This document shows, one piece after another, positions 17,136 through 26,043 of a stretch of DNA of 64,000 nt (positions within the stretch are counted from its first letter, which is position 1; each line of letters opens with the position of its first letter). The stretch is from positions 62,001 to 126,000 of the forward strand of contig CAKZFU010000070.1 in the NCBI GenBank assembly GCA_936450465.1, read 5' to 3'. This DNA is from Gibbula magus. Lineage: Eukaryota; Mollusca; Gastropoda; Trochida; Trochidae. The notes beneath the pieces are model-generated. The model was not told the DNA's origin, did not search any database, and saw only the letters and a program-made list of their open reading frames with translations. A program made the position numbers and the translations under genes.

Positions 17136-17840
17136 TTACACCGTGTGAGACAACAATCCACTCCACCCAGGATATATGGAGGGTTTCTTTGCAACATTGA
17201 TTCCCATCATCACCTTTTCAATATATTCAAAACACTGCTGGGCTACCATGGAGGGAGTCTTATCCGCGGTATTGATATAAAATACATTGTCCTCGTCATT
17301 GAACCCTAAAGTGGTTTGAAAACATGCATGTCGGAGAGCGTTCATTTCCCAAGCGTCGACGATCTCGTCGGGTTGTTTGTAATGTTCGAATTGCCGTCTC
17401 GAATAACGCAAGTCTCGATTGGCCCACAAAATGATCCGAATGCGTTTGGCGTCCGGTCGCATTTCGTGTAACAGGTTTTCTATATGTTCTGCTTTGGCCA
17501 TGCGTTTGGCCTGATACTTTTTTCTCCACAAGTTAACCAAATGGAGTTCGGTTGTGTATTGGTCACTCCAATCTCGCAGCACGTCCGTGGCGAAAGTGGG
17601 AGAATGGTCGAACAAAGCTATTCTGCTGGGATGAGCTCGTTCCTTGTCAATCATCGTACTGATCCACCAACGATATCGACTCCGTGTAAGTTTGATCCGC
17701 TCCGACATGTGACACGGACCATCCCTAAGCCATCTGATGGTATAGTCCATTTTTTTAAACATTTCGGTAAGATTGTCGACGAGGGTGGTTTTCCCGACTC
17801 CCGGCAGTCCGTCCACAAAAACCGTTACACGTCGTTTCAT
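17136..17840 (-). CDS. P-loop nucleoside-kinase-like protein, array member 3, 234 aa
   Basis: ATG at 17840 (alternative 17852). A basic start is followed by VFVDGLPGVGKTT, a complete Walker A. The motif FDHSP appears where deoxynucleoside kinases have DRx, followed by a helix. An Arg-rich segment (R-x-x-R-x-x-R around residues 130-160) fits a LID region. Length is close to cellular deoxynucleoside kinases and thymidylate kinases. Spacing to the upstream member is about 20-30 bases. It is one of the best preserved members of the array. Confidence 0.84.
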   Translation of the reverse strand: MKRRVTVFVDGLPGVGKTTLVDNLTEMFKKMDYTIRWLRDGPCHMSERIKLTRSRYRWWISTMIDKERAHPSRIALFDHSPTFATDVLRDWSDQYTTELHLVNLWRKKYQAKRMAKAEHIENLLHEMRPDAKRIRIILWANRDLRYSRRQFEHYKQPDEIVDAWEMNALRHACFQTTLGFNDEDNVFYINTADKTPSMVAQQCFEYIEKVMMGINVAKKPSIYPGWSGLLSHTV

Positions 17841-17872
17841 GTCTCTACACATAAAAATATAAAAAAAAACTA

Positions 17873-18838
17873 CTAAACGTTCACATCCGCCTGGCAAGGG
17901 TTGAATTCGGATTCCAACGTATCGTCACGGGCCCACGTCGAAGCATATTGTAACCACGACCCGGCGAGATGAGTACAAATATTCTGAGCGACCGGAATCT
18001 CTACGTTGGTGGTATCGATGCAGGCGTTAATATTGCCTCGAGGAAAATCTTCATATATCCAATGGCAAGGCTGACGGTCGATTTTTATAAACCTCATACT
18101 ATTAAGCATCTTCATTTCGTTTTCGTGGCACATCTCTTCGGATCTCATCCTCTGTTCCTCCCATCCGCCTTTGAAGCGACTTTTCCTCGTTTCGGGGTGG
18201 GTAACCAGATAGAAATCCAAACGTCGACCCTCGAAGGCTCGGTACCATTCGTCGAGGACGGTTTCGAGATTGTCGCTAGATCCTTTCGAACCCGTGTCGC
18301 CCAATTTCCATAGATGTCTCATTTTCGAGTTGCCCTTCACCTCTTTGTAGAAAACCCGAGAAATATATCCGGGGGTATTTTCGAGCACGAGTACATCCGC
18401 GGACTTCACCCCGGCCTGGCCGAGGGACTCCAGCGTGTTCTCTAGGGATTTGATTTTTATCAAAACCGATATGGCCAAATCGCCCGAATCGTCGAGAAAT
18501 GGTCCAGGCATCGAAAAGTCGTTATGAAAGACGTTGAGTCCCGACCTCCTCAATTCCGTAACCAGTTGACGAGCAATCGTGCTTTTGCCGGTTCCTGGCA
18601 AACCGTTCACGGTGATGATGTGACGTCGTTGTTTTAAGATAGAGTTAAGTTTCATCTTGGTGGCAGTAGCTCCGTCGGCAGTCATGTCGTTTGTAGTAGC
18701 AAAAGCGCAGTTGGGGAATGAATGAGGACAGTGTGTGTGAGCAGACCTTTTATTATGATATGCCTGCTCAAAAACCACTGTTCCCATTGGAGGAAGAGTG
18801 GATTGTTGTGCATTGTTCACTGAGGAAGCTTCCATCAT
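17873..18838 (-). CDS. P-loop nucleoside-kinase-like protein, array member 4, 321 aa
   Basis: An N-terminal extension of about 75 residues (His/Asn/Thr-rich, no targeting signal recognised) precedes ITVNGLPGTGKST, a complete Walker A. The motif VLENTP follows at the usual distance. A region rich in Arg and Glu (about 215-245) resembles a LID. The last part contains a second acidic/aromatic stretch. Two ATG codons lie at 18838 and 18835. It begins six bases after the upstream member stops (18844). Confidence 0.84.
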   Translation of the reverse strand: MMEASSVNNAQQSTLPPMGTVVFEQAYHNKRSAHTHCPHSFPNCAFATTNDMTADGATATKMKLNSILKQRRHIITVNGLPGTGKSTIARQLVTELRRSGLNVFHNDFSMPGPFLDDSGDLAISVLIKIKSLENTLESLGQAGVKSADVLVLENTPGYISRVFYKEVKGNSKMRHLWKLGDTGSKGSSDNLETVLDEWYRAFEGRRLDFYLVTHPETRKSRFKGGWEEQRMRSEEMCHENEMKMLNSMRFIKIDRQPCHWIYEDFPRGNINACIDTTNVEIPVAQNICTHLAGSWLQYASTWARDDTLESEFNPCQADVNV

Positions 18839-18843
18839 CGCGT

Positions 18844-19578
18844 TTATTCAAAACGCTTTTGCAATATCGTATTCAAATATTTGATTGCTTTAAGTGCGGC
18901 CTCTTTAGAAGTTAAATCCGTCGTGTCAAGTAAAAGTTCTTTCACCCACCCTTTCCTCCCCCGAGGAAGATCGTATTTTTCTTCGTTTTCTTTTTTGTCT
19001 ATGTCTTCTTCGTCTTCGTCTTCTTCTTCTTCGTCTTCGTCTTTTTCTTCTTCTTTTTTTTCTTCTTCGTCTTCTATTTTGTCGATTTGGTTCAAGGTTA
19101 TCAACTTTCGCTCGCAGAGAAATTTCATTTCGTTTCTTTCCCATCTTTTTAGGTCGGATTTATCGTAATTCGATTTTTCTCGTTTCTGAGAAATACAATA
19201 TATTGACACGATTCCAGTCGTTTGACAGTATCGCAGATCCTTTTCGAGGCGCGCACTCGCTTCCTCCCTTTCGCTTTGAGCGTCGGCGTCTTCGTCGGAA
19301 TAGATGGCCGTGGAACGAACGGGAGAATCTCTGATGAATATTATCTGGGCGTGCTTTTCGCTGCTCAACATCTCCGTGTATTCCGAAACCATCGTCCGCA
19401 AAGCGTTATAGTTCTTCAACCAACGCACCTCGTTGTATTCCAGATTTTGAAGGAATTGAAACCCCCCGCAGAAATCGACTCGGAGGCCAAGAATGTCGTG
19501 ATAATGAGATACCAAAAGATCCATGACGCTTAATCGTCCGGTACCGGGCAAACCGTCCAAAAAAACTGCAAGTTTCAT
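18844..19578 (-). CDS. P-loop kinase-like protein with degenerate Walker A, array member 5, 244 aa
   Basis: The strand-loop DGLPGTGRLS keeps the glycine frame of the array's P-loop but has Arg in place of the essential Lys and Leu in place of Ser/Thr. Catalysis by the usual mechanism is therefore unlikely. The later motif FIRDSP is retained. A long Glu/Asp/Lys run (GAA repeats, about residues 170-210) is inserted before the last 35 residues. It is likely a pseudokinase or a gene in decay; the intact frame argues for retained function. ATG at 19578 begins six codons before the P-loop region. Confidence 0.82.
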   Translation of the reverse strand: MKLAVFLDGLPGTGRLSVMDLLVSHYHDILGLRVDFCGGFQFLQNLEYNEVRWLKNYNALRTMVSEYTEMLSSEKHAQIIFIRDSPVRSTAIYSDEDADAQSEREEASARLEKDLRYCQTTGIVSIYCISQKREKSNYDKSDLKRWERNEMKFLCERKLITLNQIDKIEDEEEKKEEEKDEDEEEEDEDEEDIDKKENEEKYDLPRGRKGWVKELLLDTTDLTSKEAALKAIKYLNTILQKRFE

Positions 19579-19818
19579 CGTGTTGCACAGAAAAGAGACG
19601 AAGCGGTCTAAATTTGAGAAAGGTAACGAGTCATACGATTAAATAAGATAAACCTAACTCTCCGGACCGCGACGTCGTAATGATATGGTTCTACCCGTTT
19701 TATATAATGCATGTGTTAGCCAAATGTTTCAACGTAGGTTGAGTTCATTTGCATATCGACAACAAAACGGTTTCAATGCTATTTATATCTTTATTTTTTT
19801 TTAACAACAACAGGAAGT

Positions 19819-20544
19819 TTAAAGGTCGTAAAGGGCAGTTTTCAGACTGTTGACGAGTGTTGAAACCGGGGGTCGATCATCGTCAAAAACCGAAGTAAAT
19901 TTTCCAAAACCCGTCGATTGGGAATAATATCGACTCCTCAAATCTTTAAAATGTTTTTTCAGGTAATCGGAGTCGGGTCGTTCCTCTTTTTTATATTTTC
20001 TCCCACCCTGTATCCACCATCTAAGGACCCTGTGCGACTTGGCTGTAATCTCTTCCTCGAGCCATTTGGCCCCCTGACGTTCTTTCTCCCGAATGATATC
20101 CCGCACCACATCATCGTCGTCCCTCTCCTCGTCTCCCTTCTTGTCGTCCTCTTTCGAGGAATTGTAAACGCTGTTGGAAACGGTGGGGGAATGCACGACG
20201 ATCGTGACGTGGGGAAGAGGCTCCTCCGGAGGGGTCAACAGCAGGGTCGACCTGTACGTGTTCTCCATCCGCGTCTTGATGAACGCGCGTCGAAGGTCGT
20301 CGTCCTCCCCGAGGGCGAGCGACGCCCACTCTTCGTCGTTCACCTGGACCCCCTCGATGATATTTACCTCCACACGAGGCATCTTCTTGAATAAACATTC
20401 TCTCAACCTCTCGGCGAGCTTCGATTTTCCACATTGAGGCATGCCGTCGATGAAGACCAAAACTCTACGGTGTGGTCGTCGAAGAAGTGGACCGTCATCA
20501 TTATCAGCATCGCCATCAACATCATGTGGTCGTCGAAGAGGTGG

Positions 20545-20577
<33 letters not shown>

Positions 20578-21816
20578 GCCGTCATCATAATCATCGTCGG
20601 TTTCATCGACAGTAAATCGTATCGACGGATATTTATGAGGAAAGTTTTCGCGTATCTCGATAGAAGGATTGTTGGAGGGGTTATCTTTCTCTTCCTCGGT
20701 TAAGGCCACGATATGACCACCGCGAATAGCACACTCGATCGGTTGGGGGGTCAAAGAATTATCAATCACGCATTTTATCTCTTTCGTCAAATCCGTCACG
20801 CTTCTGTCGTCGTCTCTTTTCTTTTCTACGGAATAGTCAAGGATTTTAAAAAATGTCATATTGCCCTTTTTTCTGTCTTCTTTGGTAGAAAACCGGATCA
20901 TTGTGGGTTCTTCCTCTTCCATCCCTTCTTCTTCTTTGTCTTCTTCGTTTTCCCCCCATATGATATGGCCGTTGTGGAACGACACCTCGAACGTGGAAGG
21001 ATTCGGAGACCTGTGAAGCCAATCGAGAACGTCTACCGTTTCTTCTTCTTCTTCTCCGATCACGGGGCCACAAGTCGACTTCGTAAACGACGATTTGTAT
21101 CGTGTCGGGGGTTTACGAATCGAATTCAAACATGTTTGAAACGTGTTGAGTATTTCCATCGTGGTGTCTGTCACGCTTCTGTTCTCGGTTTTAATTTCGA
21201 AAGTGTCAACGACTTTTCCGGGCTCGGAAACACAGAGTCTGGCCCTGACCTTCTCCACGATGGTTTTGTAAGCGCGTTCCTGATGAGTCATCTCGTCCTC
21301 CTCCCCCTCGTTTATGTCAACCATACGTTTCGACACCCGCAATCTCCTCGCCTCGGTCGAGGCCGTGAAATACAATCTGAGGGGCCATTCCGTTTCCATT
21401 TTCTTGCACAAGAGCCGTTCGTATTGACTATCTTTCTCGAGACACTCCTGAAACCACATCTCGCGAACGTGAAGATGGTTTGGATCTCCTTTCGTTAATG
21501 CCTTCGCGAAAGCCGGGGCGTCGAAGATCCTCGTGTCGGTGGAAAAGCCGCTTTCTACGTAAAGGATGTTTGGCCTCTTCGTCTTCCGAGAAATAAATTC
21601 CCGAAACTGCCCTTCCCTGTGTAATCGCAACCTTTGATTTCGGACGTGGGGATCGTTGGTATTCCATGTGCACGGTTCGATATCCTCCAGTGGGATCTGG
21701 CCGATGCACTCGACTGTAATGTTCACTGTTCCCATTTTTTCGACTAAACTCCTTCCCTGAGTCGACTTTCCGACCCCCGGAAGACCGTTGGCGACAACGA
21801 CTAAAGAGGAATACAT
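19819..21816 (-). CDS. Double P-loop kinase-like protein, array member 6, 665 aa
   Basis: ATG at 21816; the open frame continues upstream only with TTG. Domain 1 begins at once with VVANGLPGVGKST (complete Walker A) and has YVESGF at the E-x-S position. Domain 2 starts near residue 450 with FIDGMPQCGKSK (Walker A with Lys in place of the final Thr) and has VVHSP. Between them lies a linker of about 200 residues with a poly-Asp stretch and two short motifs, NGHIIWG and GGHIVAL, shared with the next gene. The architecture is an in-frame fusion of two array-type domains. Upstream DNA holds TATTTAAA near 21871-21878. Confidence 0.84.
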
Positions 21817-21993
21817 GTTGTCGTGGCGAAGAAAGAGTCCCAACTGATATTTCAACGCGGGGGGGAGAGACGTTTAAATAACGGGGTCACCTGAACAAAC
21901 CCATATAAAAAAAAAGGGATGCAATATTGTGTTTGGTTTTATTTTTATTCCGATTGGCAAAAAGTTGAGATTTTTTTACAACAATAACAACAT

Positions 21994-23949
21994 TCAATTA
22001 CGTCTGACAAGGAGGATTAAGAGATAGTTTATCACCCCCTCGACGAGTTGTATGTTTTCTCGGTCAGGGACAGAGCGCATCACCTCCTGGAAATGCTCGT
22101 GCAGGTAGGGATTGTTCCTTAGGTACACCAGGCCCGGTCGTACGCTGTTTTCCTCCGAGACCGTTATGTCTGGATGCTCGTTTATCCACCATCTAAGAGT
22201 CCTGTCCGACTTGGTTATCATCTCCTCCTCGAGCCATTTGGCCGCCCGACGTCCTTCCTTTGAAACTATCGACCACAGCTCACTCTCTTTGTCCATGGAA
22301 GCGTAAAGCCCGTGGGAAATCGTGGGGGAGTTCACGACGATCGTGACGTCAGCGAGCTTTTCGCGGGGGGTCAACAACAGGGCCGACCTGTACGTGTTCC
22401 CCATCCTCGTCTTGACGAAGGCTCGCATAAGGTCGTCGTCCTTCGCCTTCGCCAAAACTTCCCACTCCTCGTCGGTTATCTGGACCCCCTCAACGACATT
22501 CACCGTCACGTCTGGATACAACTTCTTCAACGCGACCGTCAATGAGGAAACGGTTACTGATTTTCCACTCTTCGGCAAGCCATCGACGAAAACCAAATGT
22601 TTCTTTCCGTAAGGAAATTTTTCTTCTGTCTCTTTCTCGTCTTCTTCTTCTTCTTCTTCTTCTTCCCTAACAGAAGGAAAAGACATACTTAAAAGGTTGG
22701 GTCGCTTGGGGTCTATTGCGAAGATCAATAGGGGGTCTGGTTTGTAGGTCGTCTTCTCCTCTTCGGAAAGAGCCACGATATGGCCGTCGCGGATCGTGCA
22801 TTCTATCGGAAGAGGAGGGGGGTTCGACGACATTCGGATTACCTCGAACATGTCGCCTGCTACATCATCTACGTTCAGGTCGTAAGGTTTTCCGTAGAGG
22901 TCTTTTTGTTTGATGACATATGTTGCCTTCTTTGGTATATCCTTCTTGTCAACGAGTGTATGATTGTCGGGAAGATGGTCGGGCGTCCCCCAATACATAC
23001 GACCCTCGTACATCGTCACACAGGCCCCCGGGGGTGGCTGAGAAGTTTGTTGACGGAATTTGTTCCAAAAGGTTACCGTTCCTCTGTCGACGGGAACAAC
23101 GGGAATGCCTTCTTCTTCTTGCATCGGATTGTATTCGACAGGCGTATTATCCCAATACATGCGACCTTCGCATATCGTCACAGAGACCGGGGGTGATCGA
23201 CGGTAATTGTTCCAAACGACATGATGATTCGCATAAAGTAATTCGATAATGTGGTTCGTCACATCGCCTATCGTTTTGTCCTGGGTGGATATCTTGACCG
23301 TGTTTATCCCAAACGTAGGCTCGACGGCTTTCAAGATGGATTCGTAGACCTTTTCCCATTGGGGCAACCTCTTATTCATGTTCTTCATCTCCTCTTCGGT
23401 GTGACGTTGCAATACTCGCTTTCTCCTCGTCTCGGTCTCAGCCGTGAAATACAGCTTGAGCGGATACTTCGTTCCCATTTTGTTGCACAAAAGCCGTTCG
23501 TATTGACGATCTTTCTCGAGACATTCTTCGAACAGCATCTCGCAACCGCGACGAAAATGCGGGTTGTCGGTCCTTTCCGCGAAAGCCGTGGCGTTGAAAA
23601 TCCTCGTGTCGTTGGAAAAGCCGCTTTCCACGTAAAGAAGGTTCGGCCTCGTCTTCCGAGAAATAAATTCCCGAAACTGCCCTTCTCTGTACAGCTGCAT
23701 CCTCTGATTTTGACCGAGGGAGCTATCGGTAGTCCACACGCACGGTTCGATTTCTTCCGAACGGATCTGGCCGATGCACTCGACGTTCAGCCCTGACATC
23801 CTATCGACAAGACTCTTTCCCTGAGTCGACTTCCCGGCCCCGGGCAGACCGTTGGCAATGACCATGGAGTGGACCAGTTTCGATACAGTATATAAAGACA
23901 TTTTTCGTTCTTCCTGTTGTCGCGGTGAAGGAAAAGTCTCAAATGACAT
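21994..23949 (-). CDS. Double P-loop kinase-like protein, array member 7, 651 aa
   Basis: ATG at 23949 (a later ATG at 23901 is possible). Domain 1 has VIANGLPGAGKST and YVESGF; domain 2, about residue 445, has FVDGLPKSGKSV and VVNSP. The linker contains two copies of an EGRMYW motif (CEGRMYWDN and YEGRMYWGT) and one DGHIVAL motif, followed by a Glu run. It is the closest relative of the gene at 19819. Pairs of long similar stretches (for example the R-E-G-Q-F-R-E-F-I-S-R-K-T region) indicate recent duplication. Confidence 0.85.
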   Translation of the reverse strand: MSFETFPSPRQQEERKMSLYTVSKLVHSMVIANGLPGAGKSTQGKSLVDRMSGLNVECIGQIRSEEIEPCVWTTDSSLGQNQRMQLYREGQFREFISRKTRPNLLYVESGFSNDTRIFNATAFAERTDNPHFRRGCEMLFEECLEKDRQYERLLCNKMGTKYPLKLYFTAETETRRKRVLQRHTEEEMKNMNKRLPQWEKVYESILKAVEPTFGINTVKISTQDKTIGDVTNHIIELLYANHHVVWNNYRRSPPVSVTICEGRMYWDNTPVEYNPMQEEEGIPVVPVDRGTVTFWNKFRQQTSQPPPGACVTMYEGRMYWGTPDHLPDNHTLVDKKDIPKKATYVIKQKDLYGKPYDLNVDDVAGDMFEVIRMSSNPPPLPIECTIRDGHIVALSEEEKTTYKPDPLLIFAIDPKRPNLLSMSFPSVREEEEEEEEDEKETEEKFPYGKKHLVFVDGLPKSGKSVTVSSLTVALKKLYPDVTVNVVEGVQITDEEWEVLAKAKDDDLMRAFVKTRMGNTYRSALLLTPREKLADVTIVVNSPTISHGLYASMDKESELWSIVSKEGRRAAKWLEEEMITKSDRTLRWWINEHPDITVSEENSVRPGLVYLRNNPYLHEHFQEVMRSVPDRENIQLVEGVINYLLILLVRRN

Positions 23950-24335
23950 TCAAACGCAAGAAATAGGAGTTTTATAAACCATGAGGAGGAGGAACCGTCA
24001 GTATTAAAAAAAACCACAAGGTGACAAAGATTTACATTATAATGATATATTTTATTCAAATCAAACACAAAACAAAATCAAAGAATGAACTACCAATGGG
24101 AGTCTCTCCTTCCTCTATATAAATCTATCAAAGTCTCTCAATCGCTCTCTTCTTCTCCTCTAAAGTCTCGGGAATAAAATGAATGAATGTTTTCTAAACT
24201 AAAGTTTCAAGATTAAGACATCATAAAAAAAAAGAAAAATGTTAATTCACGTTTCGGTGGTTTTATGACAGCTTCACACACTGACACACCAAACGGATAA
24301 TTGACATTGTTTTCTTTTTTTTTTTCTTCTTCTTC
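23950..24335. other. Non-coding spacer within kinase array
   Basis: About 385 AT-rich bases with no convincing gene. It holds the promoter side of the gene at 23949 and, on the minus strand, an AATAAA at about 24052-24057 that may end the transcript of the gene at 24336, which would give a 3' untranslated region near 280 bases. A TATATAAA-like stretch is present around 24115. Confidence 0.5.
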
Positions 24336-25946
24336 TTAAATTTTCAAAACATCGAGGATGTGTTTGGCCATGGTTGTGCAGTCGTCGTTACAGTCGTCCT
24401 CGTCGAATATCGTGTCGGGGTTGGGATGTTTCTTCATCAACAGATTATTGTATCGACGATCCAAACACCGGTAATAACAATCGTCGCAAGGGTTGAAGCA
24501 AAGCAGGTTGCTTTTAATCCAAAAGCGAACAACCTCGTCTGACTCGGCCTCCATACTCTTTTCGAGCCATAGGGCCGTATTTCGTCTTTCCCGTTTAACG
24601 ATGTTCCACACGATTGGATCGATATAATCTCTCGACGATTTGAAACAATAAAGCTCGTTGCAAACGGTGGGGGAATTCACGACGATGGTTACGTCGGGTT
24701 TTTCTTTGTCGTCGTCGTCTTTACGAAGAAGAAAGGCCGACCTGTACGTGTTCTCCATTCTCGTTCTGATGAACATCTCTCGCAGATGGGCGACTCTCAC
24801 CTCGTCGATCGTTTTTTGCTCTTTCTCGGTCATACGGGTCCCTTCGATGATTTCCACTTTCAAATCCGAATTCTCTGTTTCCAGTCGGGTCCGCAGAAGG
24901 GTTGCCTTCAACGACTTTCCGGATTTGGGCAGACCTTCGATATAAACTAAAACCCCCTTCCTGTTCTTCTTTTTCTTGGGAATGTCAAGAGGGGATCCCG
25001 GAACCCCCTCGATTATATTAATCACCTCTGCCGTCACATCTGCCACGCTTCTTTCGTCGGTGTCCACAGCTATTTTGAAAGGAAAAACCCCTACGCCGGG
25101 TTTTATGCTCTTCACGATAGTCGCATACATCTTCTCCCAGGTCCCGAAGTTGTTCTTCACGTAGTTCGCGTATTTATAATTCGAAGAAGAAAACTCAACG
25201 CGGTCTCTCACGGTGTCTTTATTGGCCAAGAAAAACAATCTCAACGTAGGGGTTCCGATCTCCATCTTTTCACACAGGAGGCTTCTATACTGACGATCTT
25301 TTCGCATACACTCTCGAATGTACATCTGATATCCGGCAATCCAGTCTGGAGTCGCGAAAGGATTGTAGTCGTGATCCATAATATATGAAGAAAGACGTTT
25401 CTCCTGACGGGTTTCTCGTAGACATTCTCTAAGATATATTCCGGCTCCGAAGGCGTAGTCCTTGGTCGCGAATTCGTCGTAGTCGTTGTCGTCGTTACGT
25501 TCTCCCTTTTCCCATTCTGGAATCACCCTTGCCCACTTTTCGTCGACATCGTTCTTCTCGATTAAAGGATCAGTGGTCTCCAAACGCCTGTCGAGTTCGG
25601 CCAACTCTGGAAGGTTTTTGACGTGAACGTAACTTGTGTCACCGAAAGCGGTGCCGTCGAAGATCATCGTGTCGTATTCGAAACCGTTTTCAACGTACAG
25701 GACGTCCGGATTCGTCTCCCGAGAAAGAAAATTCTGAAAATCTATCTCTCGGTGGAGCTGTACTCTCTGATGTTTAGCGAAAGTACCATCGAGCAAGGAT
25801 ATGGAAGTACACGAGTGGTAGTCTCTTCCACCAACGCACTGGACTTCTATTCCCTTTTCTGCCATCTTGGTAACCAGATGCTTTCCAACGGTCGATACGC
25901 CGACTCTGGGCAGGCCGTTGACTTCGATCATGGTGGCTTTCTTCAT
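24336..25946 (-). CDS. Double P-loop kinase-like protein, first P-loop degenerate, array member 8, 536 aa
   Basis: ATG at 25946. Domain 1 reads EVNGLPRVGVST, so the Walker A Lys is replaced by Val while the frame, the YVENGF motif and surrounding residues are kept; domain 1 is probably inactive. Domain 2, about residue 335, has YIEGLPKSGKSL and VVNSP. A segment with RECLRETRQEKRL and RECMRKDRQYRSL shows an internal duplication of about 40-50 residues in domain 1. A C-terminal cluster of Cys and Tyr (CDDCYYRC) is unique to this member. It is the most upstream gene of the array. Confidence 0.84.
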   Translation of the reverse strand: MKKATMIEVNGLPRVGVSTVGKHLVTKMAEKGIEVQCVGGRDYHSCTSISLLDGTFAKHQRVQLHREIDFQNFLSRETNPDVLYVENGFEYDTMIFDGTAFGDTSYVHVKNLPELAELDRRLETTDPLIEKNDVDEKWARVIPEWEKGERNDDNDYDEFATKDYAFGAGIYLRECLRETRQEKRLSSYIMDHDYNPFATPDWIAGYQMYIRECMRKDRQYRSLLCEKMEIGTPTLRLFFLANKDTVRDRVEFSSSNYKYANYVKNNFGTWEKMYATIVKSIKPGVGVFPFKIAVDTDERSVADVTAEVINIIEGVPGSPLDIPKKKKNRKGVLVYIEGLPKSGKSLKATLLRTRLETENSDLKVEIIEGTRMTEKEQKTIDEVRVAHLREMFIRTRMENTYRSAFLLRKDDDDKEKPDVTIVVNSPTVCNELYCFKSSRDYIDPIVWNIVKRERRNTALWLEKSMEAESDEVVRFWIKSNLLCFNPCDDCYYRCLDRRYNNLLMKKHPNPDTIFDEDDCNDDCTTMAKHILDVLKI

Positions 25947-26043
25947 TTTTCACGAGAAAGTGAGAGAGATGTTTACTTCACAACAAACAAGTCCCCAAAT
26001 GATTTCTAAACGCCACACAGAGATAGATATATTATAATACACA

